Source: Chrysaora quinquecirrha (lineage: Eukaryota; Cnidaria; Scyphozoa; Semaeostomeae; Pelagiidae). From it: DNA of 64,000 bases. The position numbers and the translations under genes are program-made. Position 1 is the stretch's first letter; each line of letters begins with the position of its first letter. The stretch covers positions 1,804,604 to 1,868,603 of the forward strand of contig JACTAT010000022.1 in the NCBI GenBank assembly GCA_014526335.1. The letters are read 5' to 3'. Below the pieces are notes generated by a model. The model saw nothing but the letters and a program-made list of their open reading frames with translations, ran no database searches and was not told the origin of the DNA. Below are positions 1 to 13,000 of this stretch, piece by piece.

Positions 1-1080
1 TTTTTGACTACACGTTTTTTTTTCTTATACGAAAAACCTTTATAAGAAACACCTGGCTGAAAGTGAAATTTTGGTCAGAATTTTTTGCTATCTCCGAAAT
101 TATTTGAGATAAACGCTAGAAAAGCTCACCAGTGTGGAGCCCTTGCCTTAAAACGTATTTTAAACATGTTTTTGAGAAGGGTAAGGGGTGACAAATTGGT
201 GAAAAAGTATAAGAAACAAGCAGGCTGAAATCGAAGTCAAGTGTTCTTATAAGAAAAAAAGCGCATGTATTGTTTAAATGGAGGAGTTTGTCGCTGTTTT
301 AGGGTGTGTTGAACCCCCAAAACCTTCCTAATTTCGAAAACGGAATGCTTCCAAAAACAGAATCCAAAGAAAATTCGTTAGACTTATGAGCACAATTTTT
401 TAGAACATTGGGGGTAAAATTTTCTTGCAATTACATGCGACGGTTCGAGAGGCAATTCACTCTTTAGAAGTCTCGTACACATTTGCTGGAAATCCTATTG
501 TTTCATGGAAATCCCTTGGAAATCGTTTTGTTTTAACAGAAATCTCGCATACTTTTTGGAGATTGAAATGCCCCTCAAAACGGTTGAATTGAACTTGTAG
601 GAGTCTCACGTTTCGCTGCGGTTTTTCACAGAAGGAAGATCAATGTTGTCTTTTAAAAATTAATTCAAAACTGAAAGAAAATAAATGTTATATAAAAGTT
701 TTTCAAAGCAAGTTAATATAATATTGAAGTTGTATTCAAAACGAACTTATAAAATATTTAGTACACACAAATGTAGCCAATGACAACGCGACAATTTTTA
801 AGAATAAACAGAGCTGATCCGGGGGTTGCATATTGACAAGTCTGAAAGTTTTAATAGCTTAAATTTCAGACAGCATAAGTTATATAAATTTCTTTACTAA
901 CCTGAAAACAAAAGAAAACCTGAAGAAGCTTATTTCAAGCAAATTTTAGTTCATCAGGACTTATTTCGAAAAAGGATCTAACCATTCTGCATTTTACTGG
1001 CGAGCTTATCATTGACCCCCTAGGTTAATTCCTTCTGTTCCAGCCTCCGCGCTCTGCATAATTTGAGAACTTCGTTCAAG
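1..1080. other. Upstream region of the TMEM145-like gene; no gene seen
   Basis: No coding region is recognisable here. The first 260 bases contain several copies of a 'ttataagaaa' motif that recurs at the ends of inverted-repeat elements elsewhere in the window (26.3-27.3 kb and 48.0-48.6 kb). Bases 430-600 match a dispersed repeat that is also present near 2160-2290, 43376-43510 and 48420-48540. Any promoter of the downstream gene should lie at the right end of this region, but no clear core-promoter motif was identified. Confidence 0.5.
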
Positions 1081-4000
1081 ATGGCAACTGAAACTTGCAA
1101 GATGCGAGTGAAGGAAGTCTTCATAATTTCCCTATTTTTATTGCTGTCACTTCAAAACAGCCATGCCTTGATAGCCGAAGGAACCATCAATACTAAAGAG
1201 GTTTGTATAAAGCTTCCCGATGTTTTTAAATTGAATAATTACAAGACAATTTAGGAGCAGTTAGGCCTCACGTAGACCTTGGCCTTGCTTCCAAGGCCTT
1301 GATTGTACTTCCCAGTTGACGTGAGCGGCAAAGGAAGGATATATTTTGGGATTTCTGTATCACAATTAACATGTCTTTTTTCAACTGATGAACTTCTCTT
1401 TCCTGCCTTATTTCTTTCAGCAGGTATCTGGTCGTCGAACCCGGCCAGATTTTTTCCTCACATCCGAACATGTTTTTGCGTTTTCAAAAAGCGGATTTTA
1501 ATAGTTTAGTGTTCCTTCATCCTCCAAATTCAAACTGAATAATCGAAATCCGTTTATGTTTTAGGATTTATAAAATCTAAATATTGTTGGACTAGGAAAG
1601 TTACTTAAACCAAATAACTGTTAAATGCAATTCTTTATAATTCTTTCAAAAGGTTATCTTCATGCGATCTCAGTTTGAAACTCAGTTGGTTTCGTACCAA
1701 ACATGGATAATCTCTGTTCTTGCCAGATTGCGGTTGCCCTCAAATTGAAACTAAAAACTAAGAAAAAAAGATTTCTAATCTAACAAAAAGTTTTCAGTTT
1801 TGCAAAGGATTTAACCCACGCATTATTATGCACAAAAGTTTCTCTATCAAAGTTCAAAGTCACTTTCAAAACTTGATTGGGTGTGCTTTTACAAGTTAGA
1901 CTACAATGAAGCTGCAAAAGGAAATTTTACTAAAACAAAATTTCACTGCTTTATTTGATCACTGAATCATGATTTTAAAGTAAGGAAGTTCTTTGACTTG
2001 ATGAAAACCATCACAAACATATGTAGTAACCTATTCTAATTCCACTTTCCACCATCCCGTGCCCCCAACAATACAAGGTCCTTGTAAGCCTCATTTCCAC
2101 AACCCCTAAGCCAAAAAAGAAAGGGTCCTTATAAGCCCCGATGGGCATTTCACTTTTTAAAAATGTGCATGAGATTTCTGTTTTCTATTGACAAAGAATT
2201 TTCAAAGGATTTCAATGAAAACAACAGGATTTGGAGGGGTTGTGTAAAAGATTTCCAGGAATTGAATTGCTCCTCTGTAAGCCCAGCGTCAGGCTCCATT
2301 CCCACAGAGTGTGTACTGTTTCAAGTCATTACGTTTAAAAAAGTGGTATGCGTAGGGTTTGCGTTCACACCAGTCAGAACTATTCCCGAACTATTTAGAC
2401 TATATCATTCCATTCTAGAAATTTGAAAGCTTTTTGAAGTCACCCAAAAAATGGAACAGAACATAGATGTTCCATTTCATTCCCAGAGTATTCTAACTTA
2501 ATGAGGATGGCTACCCCCTTGCCCCTCAAAAAAATTTCCAAATTCTTTTTCTTTTCCAATTTCTAACCTCAGACAGAGACATTTGTCATATAGCTTCCAT
2601 GGTTTGACTATACATAACATTATTCTTGAAACCTCCCTACTTCCCACTCTTTTCTTTGTTGGAAGATTTCCTGAATTGTCAGATAACAATGTTTTCTTGA
2701 ATTGTCTTCAGCTATCAATTATGTTTTTCAAATGAAATTTTTGTGCATTCAACCACAAAAAAGAAACATTATTCTCATTTTCAAACTTGTCATTGCATAA
2801 GAAAATGTTTTTTGACTTTTTCTCTGTATTGAAGACAAAATATTTTCACTGATGCATTCTGTATGCTATTTTTCCCATGAAAATGCCTTTTGATTAAGTT
2901 TTGCAGATGTTGCATTAGCTTACACCTACTGTTAAGTTTGCTTGAAAGCTGTTTCAGAACAGCTGTTTCGTGAGCCATCACCACACACAAAATGCATGTA
3001 TTTTCATTGCAAAGACTCTTAAAGGTGTAATTCCTGATCACAGTATGGATGCAGGATGGTTTACAATTGTTTTAGGAACAGTCTTTGAGCAGTGCAAAAT
3101 TTCAAAATTGTGGTAAACAAGGGAAATATTTTTAGACACACTTTAAAGCTTTTTCAATCTAGCAGTCCTGCATTATGATCTGAACCTGGGCATAAATTCT
3201 GCCTTGCAGTAAAACCCTGTTATAACGAACTTAACTCAACGGGCCATAGTATTCAGTATGTTATGAGCAAAGCACATTATTAAAAGGGTATTTTCCTTTG
3301 GGTCTATGACTCTAGGGAGAGTTTTAGGGGAACGCTATATCCAAAATTATTATATGGTGTTCGAAAATATGGCTGTTTGGACCGGCAACAGCACAATCTG
3401 ATTGGTTCCTCACCGGTCGGTGAAAGCCGTATTGACCGGTGTTGATATAACCACATGATAGAGCTACATAATTTCTTATTGATCAAATGAGAGGGATTGA
3501 GATGGGAAAATGAAATACTGAAAAATGATGTTTTTGAGTGAACATTCTCCAGCAAAGTTCGAAAATATTATTGTTTTTAAGACCATATAATAAAGCCTTT
3601 ATTGATCGATTGCTCGGTCAATGCAGGAAAATATTCAGACCTCAGCTTCTTGTATGTCGTGACTCAGTTCGAATATTTTCCAGCATTGACCTCACAATCG
3701 TTCAATAACCACATAGTATTAGCAAGTATGTTATTACAGGATAATGCTGCAGTTGATTGTTTTGGATTGTTTTTGACATTTTTAATCTGGTTAGGCTTTT
3801 AAGCATGTCCGAAAATTTTGTTTCTGTTTCTCCCAATTGTATAATGATGCCCCTTTCACCGTGAGCCCCTTGGGGTAAATGTCATAAATTCAGTCATCAT
3901 TGTAACATTCATTTTCTAGAACTGGATTTTTGTCACAAGATTCTGCTATAGAGATTCAATTGGTACTGTCGATTTTCGTTTCGAATACCCAGAGGTAAGC

Positions 4001-7000
4001 TCACTTTTATTAAGGAGTTATTTTCTCCTCTAAGTCCAGGGGTACCAGAAGCACAGGGGCAGAGGGGTGATTGACCCCCTTGCCCTCTGTGAAATTCTCT
4101 GACTTTCCTATTGTTTTGCCCTGAATTTTTTGCTTCTGCCCCCACTGCCTAGCGCTCCAATGTCTTGCTTTTAGCACCTCTGTGTACATCTTGATTAACC
4201 ATTTGAGCTCTATGAAACTCCCTCTGTCTCTATGACTTGCCTCTCTCTCTTAAGCCCCCCTTTCAGCTGCTGACATAAAAAGTAGGAAGTGGAAATAAAA
4301 GGAGAAACATATCTACTTCTTGCCAAGTTGACTTCTTCATTCATCAAAATCAGGGCTTTGAAGAGGATGAAATAAGCAAAATTTGGGGATCTTAGAGCTT
4401 GTCCCTAGAAAATTTGTTTGCATTTGGGTACTGCTAACACTTTCAAATCAAATTTACAAACTAGGAAATCAATTCTTAAGAAAAGTGGGGTGGGCATGCT
4501 CCCCCTCATGCAACTCCCCAACATCTTTTCACCTATTGGGAAAGAAATGAAATGTAAAATCTACTGATGATTTATTTGTCATCACTGAATTATGTTTCTA
4601 AATACTTGCCTTGCCTTGGTACCTTACCCCCCTTTCCAAGGTTTTGGGAGACAATTTATCTCCACCTCTGGTGGTCATAAGCAAGCTTCTGGGTCATGAC
4701 AGTAAATACTGCCAAATGCTACTATAGAAGTCTGGAGCATCTTAAGGTGCAAAAAGACTGAATAAAACTCTGTCCTTGTAGAGCTTTCATCTCTAATAAA
4801 CCCCCTGACCCTCTGTAATGAGGTTACCATAAACTCTCCAAGGTTGAATAAGCTCCCACCCCTCACCCCCCCCCCCCACTCCCGCAAAGAGACTAGAGCT
4901 CTTAAAATGGTTATTGATTATACCTTTTATGTCCTTCACTATATCTAAGCTTGTTTTTAATTATTTTCCAGAGTTTATGCTGTTTGAAAGCTGTCCTTTA
5001 CTATGATTCACAATGGGAAGGTGTGTACCCACAGCCAACCAAGGTACATCCTTTTCTACTCTTTTACGTGTTTGTATTTGAGTACTTTTGTGCTTCAAGC
5101 CAAAATTATTTTACTAAAGGAACATTGGAAATCGCTTAACAGCTTTTATATAATATATGTATTAGAACCTCTTGAGAAACATATTCGTAGCTCTCACATA
5201 GCTCTCAAATCTTTGGCATCTGAATTGTCTGCCTTATAGGGTTGGGGGGGGGGGGTTGAAAGGCTTAGCAAATTGGTGTACTTTTTTATTACAAGAAGCA
5301 GATTTTGTATTCATCAGTTTTTCTAAACAGATTTTCGTATCTTAGTTTCTTGGCAGATCACATATTTTTCCAATATTCTAAGTTGGATTTCGGACGTAGA
5401 CTACCTTTTCAAACAGATTTTTGGATCCTTTTTGCCCCGTGCAGAGTAAAATGATTACATGATATTTTATTGGACATCAAAAATTAGTGGATTTCGTATT
5501 TGTTCATCAAAAGTAGGCATATTTGCGTATTTCAATACCCCCATTTCACCCCTCCTTGTAGAGTTTCTTCCAAGAAAAATGCAAGTACAATATATTACTG
5601 ATAGCGAGAAATTTCATTAACTCAAACTTTTTTGCATTCCCTTGAACCTTCCATAATACTTTATCATAAAAACACAAACTCATTATGACAACACTGCAAG
5701 TTAATTTTTATCCATGAATCATATTTTTATCCCCCTTTTGGTCATTTTCTTCCAATAACTCAAACTTTTCTTGTTGAAGTGAAAATTATAAATTATAAAC
5801 AACAAAGTCTGAATCCGCATATATGTTTCTCTCTTTGAATAAAATTATTGTTTTAATGCTGGGACGAATTCAGAGAAAATTATGTGTAGACTGCAAGGAA
5901 CTTGTAATCAACACAGTCATGAATTTTTCATGCAGATCTTTCTGAATCAGCGAGTTATTACTTTGCACTAAAGAATATTGAATCAAATCCCAGCCTCTTC
6001 AAATTAATTATTTTTAATGAATAAAACCACCGGTTAATTTTCCCTCAAAAAGAAATTCAAGCAATAAAAAGTCACGAGTTTGTTTTCTCTTGTCCTGTTT
6101 GTTTTGTGAATTTTAGAAGAAAAGTTGGTTATGACAGGTGTTAATACAGCATCCATTGACCAAGTAGCTACAACAGTTTTAATAAGAAACCACTTCAGGC
6201 TTTTCTCAAGTGCTCTTAAATATTGTTTGACAAATGGTTATCGTCATTATCCAATTTTTTTTTATCATTGTTATTCCTTATAGAATTTGTCAAGCTCCTT
6301 AGTTGGTTTACTCCTGTTGGAATGATATGTCTCTTCTCGCAAATCTACCTAACTGAATAACAACGAATTTCCCTTTCCCATCACACTTTACTTCCCCAAA
6401 AGACTACATTTATATCTGAAACTGGAAACCGAAGCAAATTCAGAAGAATCTGCTGTGACAATTAGTATAGATCACTTCGGCATGACTTCAGACGTCATAA
6501 AAATTTTTTCGAAATCACATGATATCGAGTTTTTTATATGAAAATCTTATACAGCAGCCAAAAGTTAGTCTAGGTACAAAGTTTCACTGTCCTAGCGTTT
6601 GTGTTCTTAATTTTATGAGCATTCAAAATTCCCGATTTCATAAAGGCTTTGACCGCAAAAAATGAACTTGGTGAAACTTTTTACCCCACAAAGTCAAAGC
6701 CCTTATAAAATCGTAAACTTTGGACGCTTGTAGAATCGATAATACACGCGCTGAGATAGTAAAACTTTGCACCTGGACTAATTTTTGGGTGCTTTATACG
6801 ATTTTCGTATCTAAAGATTGATATCTTGCGATTTCGAAAAATTTAAATTCTACCGAAGTGATCTATTCAAACTGTATTTCACAATAATGAACATTATAAG
6901 GAACTTTCAGTCTCATACTCTCATTTTGTTGAAAATTAAGGAACTCCAGCCTCAACTCAGGCCAAAGGTTCCCTGTAAAAAACTATAGTAACATTTAATT

Positions 7001-10000
7001 TTCTTTCAGTCTTGTGAAGCAAAGTTGAATGCCACGACTCCAGGAAATAATCAAATTTTGGTGCTGAATCCACCTCACAGTTGCAAAACAGAGACAATTG
7101 ATGGCGTCAAGAAACTGGTTTGCACTGGAATGAGGCAGTTCTTGTCATCTAGAGCAAGATGGTGGTATCTTGTGTTTTCAAAATGTGATGCAACAAAGGT
7201 AAGCTGTTCGTATCTACCATAGGAGATATTAGCATTTCATTAACAGCTTGTTCGTTGACATTGCTCGTAGACAATAGCCAATTGCATCACCGAATTCCAT
7301 CACATGTCTTGAATGCAGAACAGTGATTGGCTATTATTGAATGGGACAAACGAGCTGGACGAATGAGATTCCCAACTTTGTTCCTTTTAAAATGGCGACA
7401 GCATTTTCATTTCACAATCTATTGTATATAAACCTCGTCCCCAGGGTGAATAGGCCTTGTCTATTGGCAATCTGATTGACCGTTCAAACAATAGAAATTT
7501 TAAGTCGCATCGCGGTTTCTTCAAAATTTCACGCCAAAATAGGCCGAAAACTATGTGAAAACACGTATAAAAACCAAAAAATGATGCTACATGAGATATT
7601 GTATCTTTCCTTACAGTTATCAATGAAATTCTTTGCATTTCCTTTCTAAGAACATCTGCTTTTGTAATATGCATCTTGTTTTTATGCCTAGGTCAAAATT
7701 GCCAGTATTTTGACAGATTTTGTGGCCGGTACCAGGGCCTAAATCGATTTGACAGTTGAGAATTTGAGATTCGAGGAAATTCGATTTGGGGCCTGAGGAC
7801 GAGGTTGAGCTTATTGATTCTTTATGGATTAGTCTAGGGAAATGCGTTGGCAAAATTTTGAGTGTCTTTGCTTGAACGTGAACAGAAACAAACATGAGCA
7901 GAATTCTTTTAATTTTCGATGTGTGCAAGTTGTGTAGCCGTGTGCAGGATGATAGAGGGATGGAATAATGTGTGTAGGTTAATCGATTTGACGGTTGAGA
8001 TTCGAGGAAATTCGATTTGGGGCCTGGGGACGATGTTGATTGTATACGCGCTAGCTTTTCCAAAACCTGAGCAAACGATGATACCTTAGCTGGCTGAGTT
8101 GATTCAGTTCCCATGATCCAATTTGGTTTAGCATTATAGATAGGATTAATTCATGACAAATATTTTAACCAAGGAATTAAGGAATTAACACATATGGTGC
8201 TGAAGAAAGCTCAACATAGCCTATACTAAAAAAGTGAAATAGGAGAAGAGTCTGGGACTTAGAGAGTTACTCAGCGATTTCATTGAGCTTTCTAGCTCAG
8301 TGAAACGTCATTGGCTCTCTGGTCATGCAGTCCAGGTACGATTCCTATCTATTGTGATATGCCACTTGTGGAAAAATCTATCCTAATGTTCACCATTCAT
8401 GAATAATGACATATAACCATTTAAGAATTACATAGTTAGGATCACGTGTTTTTAATATATTAACATAATCATCACAACATTACACTTGCGTTTTGTTTTT
8501 CAGGGATTTGAGATTAAATATAGAATGCTCATGACTAATGGTGAATCGTTCTGGGTCAAGCATTTTTCTGCAGATGAACAGAGTGAGTCTTTACACTGTG
8601 TTATTTTTACAAAAAGTTAGAATATTGGAAGAATTCGAACCTGGACTGCATAACCACAGAGCCAACTGGGCTATAGAGCTCATTGAAATCGCCGAGTGGC
8701 TCTCCAAGTCATGAAGCCCAAGTTTATGCCACTTATGGAAAAATCTATCCTAATCCTACTACTCGCCATTCATGAAAAATATATCTGTTTGGTGTTGATT
8801 AAGGTTTAACGTAGCTGAAAGATAAAAACTCAAATGGGAGGAGAACCCTTAGCTGTAGGACTTGAAGAGTTTATTTGGCGATTTCAATGAGCTATATAGC
8901 ACAGTGGAAACATCGTTGGCTCTCTGGTAATATAGTCCAAGTTTGAAGCACCCTGTTGTTGTATGCCTGATGGTCCATGGAAAAATCTAATTTCTAATGT
9001 TTATTTACTTTTTTTATTTCAGGAATCCTTGAACCAAATATAGCTTTTCTTGTTGCATTATTTTTAATGATGTTTACCGGCATAATATTAGCAGGTAACT
9101 GAATATTCTTCGTCTTTTTATAATTTCGAATGCCAGACCTTTTCAAAGAGGTCTAGGTCGGTGCGACATTTTCTGGAAAATGGTAGATATCTTAAGTAAG
9201 GAAATCATCTCTGCTTGCAAATAACCTTGATTGGAGTCGCTTTGAGAATGGTAGTGCTCCAGGTTTTATTTTTAATTCATGGATAATGGAAGAAAAATAG
9301 AGAAAAGAAATCTGTGACAGTAAATGTTAAAAATATCTGTAGAAACCCAGGAAATAAGATGCAATTAACTCACAAAAAAGGAAATTACTTGATTACACGC
9401 ATTTTTTTATAAGGAAGTGCTTTATAAGGAAGGTAGTACTCGGGCTGGCAAAAAATTAAGGAATTTCTAGTACTGGACCGGAGACTACTAAGGAATCTGA
9501 CTTTTTCTTTAACTTGGCATTTCGATTAAAAAAAGATGAAGTTTTGAATTAACAGAGCAAGCAATACTTATCGCCAATGGTTTTCAATCAGTATTCATTT
9601 CTACTCGTCTTCTGAAACCTTTATGACCTATATTTCCTTGACCATTGGTTGTTTATAATAATCACAAAGTAAGAAGTTAAGGAATTGCTAAGGAATATTG
9701 AGTACTCAATTTTCACCATCAGTTAAGGAATTTTCAGTACTGACCCTGAGCCGAACTTCCTTAAAAAAAAAATGCGTGTAAATGCCTCCTAGAGCAGATA
9801 AACTGGGACTTGAATCCAAACACTAAGATCGATTTTCCATTAGTGGCATATCACAATTTATGGGATTCGAACAATTAGAGTGCATGATCGGAGATCCAAC
9901 ATGATTAAATATAAGTATGGTATGCACGCGTCACAATGTAGTGGAATCAAATTGTTGCGTTTGTTAATTGATTGTGAACATTTCTTTTTTCATTTTAGCT

Positions 10001-13000
10001 GTTTTGAAATCAAGGCAGCTTTTTCACTATACATACAAAATTTTCTTATGGTCTCTGAGTTTTGAAGGTATGTTCCTTAATATACAATAACGTCTTGTCA
10101 AAGTTCCATCTTAACAAGTAATGTTTTGTGACCAAACGGTCAAACGTTGCTAGCAGATTTCAATTCCTTGGTTAAAATTTTTATTGTTTGGTCAGGGCCT
10201 TAAGCATGCTTTCGTTTCTAGTAATTTACCTGTTTCTCTATATTTCAGTGTTTTCTCTTATCTTTGACGTCACCTATTATACTGATTATGGCAAAACTGG
10301 GCAACCGAAAAGGGCATTGAAGATAATAGGTGAGCTAGATAAAGTTGAATGTTCTTAGTCAATCTAAGTGCTGTTATGTTTCCTATTTGTTATGTTTTTG
10401 AGCCTTACGAAGATTCAAGACTTCAAAATTACGATTGGTCCACTCTTAGATTAGATAAGGGAGCGGTCATTATATATTATCTGGGTGGCGCCGAATAGAA
10501 AATGATGTTGTAACTGACAAATGCAAGTAGCTTTTCATGAGTTTACCGATATTGTTTGCCACTTTTTAGGTTGTCTCTGCCCGTTAAACAACTATTTAAT
10601 GCTTTTTTTACCAATTACTGTATGTGTGAACGTAGGGTGAATATTTTCCTGCACTTCAATGGTGGAGTAAGGAAAATTTCATTTCTAAAGGTATTTGGGT
10701 TCAAATTTTTTGAGGGTTTCGAAATAGTTGCCCCCAGCCCCAAGTCGGCCACAAATAAAGGCCGGTCCCTTGACAGTCAAATCTTAGACAGCCTATCCCT
10801 TTTGTCATCAGAAAAAGCCCAAAGCTTATCTGTTTGTGGCAGTTAATGTCATCGTTTGTTGGAATCTCTAGTACCAGTAACACTGTTGTGCACTAAATAT
10901 GTTTGATTTGATTTACAGAAAGGGGCTGTCATTCTGCTGGAGACATGATATTTCTTCTTCTTATGATCTTATTAGCCAAAGGATGGACGGTAACAAGGTT
11001 AGAGAATATCTTTAACCATTATGATAATCACGCTTCTAGTAGACGATTACTCTTCAGTGTCAAATAAATAAATAAACGGGGGAACGCTTATTAATTATGA
11101 TTATTCCTTGCAGAGGTCGTATAAGTTCAAATGGCCAAGTAAAATTGGGCGTTTTCTTCACACTCTACGTCATCTGTTACATTGCCATGTATATTTACGA
11201 AGCAAAAGTGAGTTTGCATTCCCTTTTATCTCAATTCTTTTTTATTTTTGTTTCTGATTCTGATTCTAATTTTGTTTTTGTCTTAATTTAACTTTCTGTT
11301 TTCATTATTACTTGTTTATGCTTTTGTTTTCGATTTGCTTTAACTTTCGTCTTTTGTTTTTGCGTTTGTTTTTCTGTTTTCGATTTTTTGTTTTTTTTTT
11401 TCAAATTGTTATTGATGTTGCATTTGTTCTCCGTGTCTTTTTTGTTATGCCTTCTTTTCGCTTTGTTCTTGCATTTGTTTCCCTTGTTGTTATTTATATT
11501 TGTTATTTTTGTTTTTCCGATTTTTGTTTTGTGCTTATGTTTTTACTTATATTTTTGCTTTTGTTTTCGGTTTGGTTTCCTTTTTTTCGTTTTTCTTTTT
11601 TTCTGCTTTTGTTTTTGTTTTCGTTTCTGTTTTTTTATTTTATTTTAGATTTTTTCTTTTTCTTTCGTTTTCTTAAAGCCTTTATTAAAATGTTTATTTT
11701 GTTATCCTTTTATAAATGTTTTAATTATTTCAATTCTGAACAGGCGTTTGATCCTGGCAAAGTGTTATATTTATATGAAAGTCCTGCTGGCTATGGGCTT
11801 TGTGTCATGCGGATTATTGTAAGTCACTTTTGATAGAATAACTGTTTCCTCATTTTCGTTAATCGATACATTTCCTGTCTTGTTGCTATTCACTCTTCCA
11901 AACATGGGCTTCTCTACAAATCCCTTCTCAAAGGTTGATCGATTCCTTTCATCGTTACCCTGTACTGTAAGGCTACAAGGTCCTTATGAATTGATCAAAC
12001 AATGTCGGTCAAACATTTGAGATTCTATTTATAAACAATGTTTGGCCACGTCGCCAAACATTATCGATTAGCGATGTACTTGAAAACGTTCAGAAACATT
12101 TTCTGACCATCACAAATGAAAAAAGTTTGATGAGCAGTGTTTGTTTGAAATGACAATTTCAATTTCAGATGTTTCACAAACAATGTTTGATCGTTTGGCA
12201 AGGGACTAACAAGCCTGCTAGCAGAGCAAAAATGTCAAATACAGTATTGTCTTTGACATTTTGGGTCTGCAGGCAGGCTTGGGGCTATCTACTTTAGACT
12301 TGAAGGCATTTGGTTTGTCGCTATTTGTTTGGCTTAACATTTGGTAAAATAGCTTCTGTTTGCAATTCAAATATACAATAGATAAGATTCCCTGCTTCCA
12401 CGATGAAGTTCAAATTATGAATGTTGTTTAAGAAAGTGTGGCAAAGCAACCTCAATCAATCAAAACCGGTAAAAAAAGTGATGGTTTTTCTCTTTAATTT
12501 CATTTCAGGCATGGATGTGGTTCAACTATGGAACATTTTTCACTTTAAAACATTATCCTACCAAATATTTATTCTATTATCCTTTCTGGTTTTTCTACAC
12601 AATGTGGTAAGGTTTCAAAACATTATTTAAAACATAGCATCGCTAAAATTTTTTATACTTGAACCGTTAATGTTGATATTTTATATTATGTTATATTAGA
12701 ACCGTCAGTGGCAAGGCTTAGAACTAAAAGCGAATGATTCTTTTCCAGGTTTTTGAGTGGACCAATCTTTGTTTTGATAGCGACGTTTATTCTGGACCCC
12801 TGGGTCAGGTATAACACGTATTTCTCTATTCTTTTAAACTCATTTGATTTCGAGTTCTTTCCTGTTAACTTTCATACTATCAACCCTCGATTACGTGTCC
12901 CCTAGATAAAATGCTAGCTGTGAATAAGCACCCAGTTGATAGTTTGTTTTGCTTGGCTTAGGCCATGAAATCTATTGTTATTTTAGCAAAACGTATTCTC

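Noticed and set aside
7620..8114. 164-residue minus-strand frame
   Set aside because: It spans a pair of direct repeats in an intron and has no recognisable domain or splice context.
8281..8345. Possible tRNA gene (A and B boxes)
   Set aside because: The segment cannot be folded into a cloverleaf by eye, the B box is degenerate, and related copies nearby share a non-tRNA tail, so a SINE is the better call.
11312..11833. A 170-residue Phe-rich reading frame
   Set aside because: It is a T-rich simple tract that runs into exon 11 of the TMEM145-like gene. Only the last 25 codons are real coding sequence.
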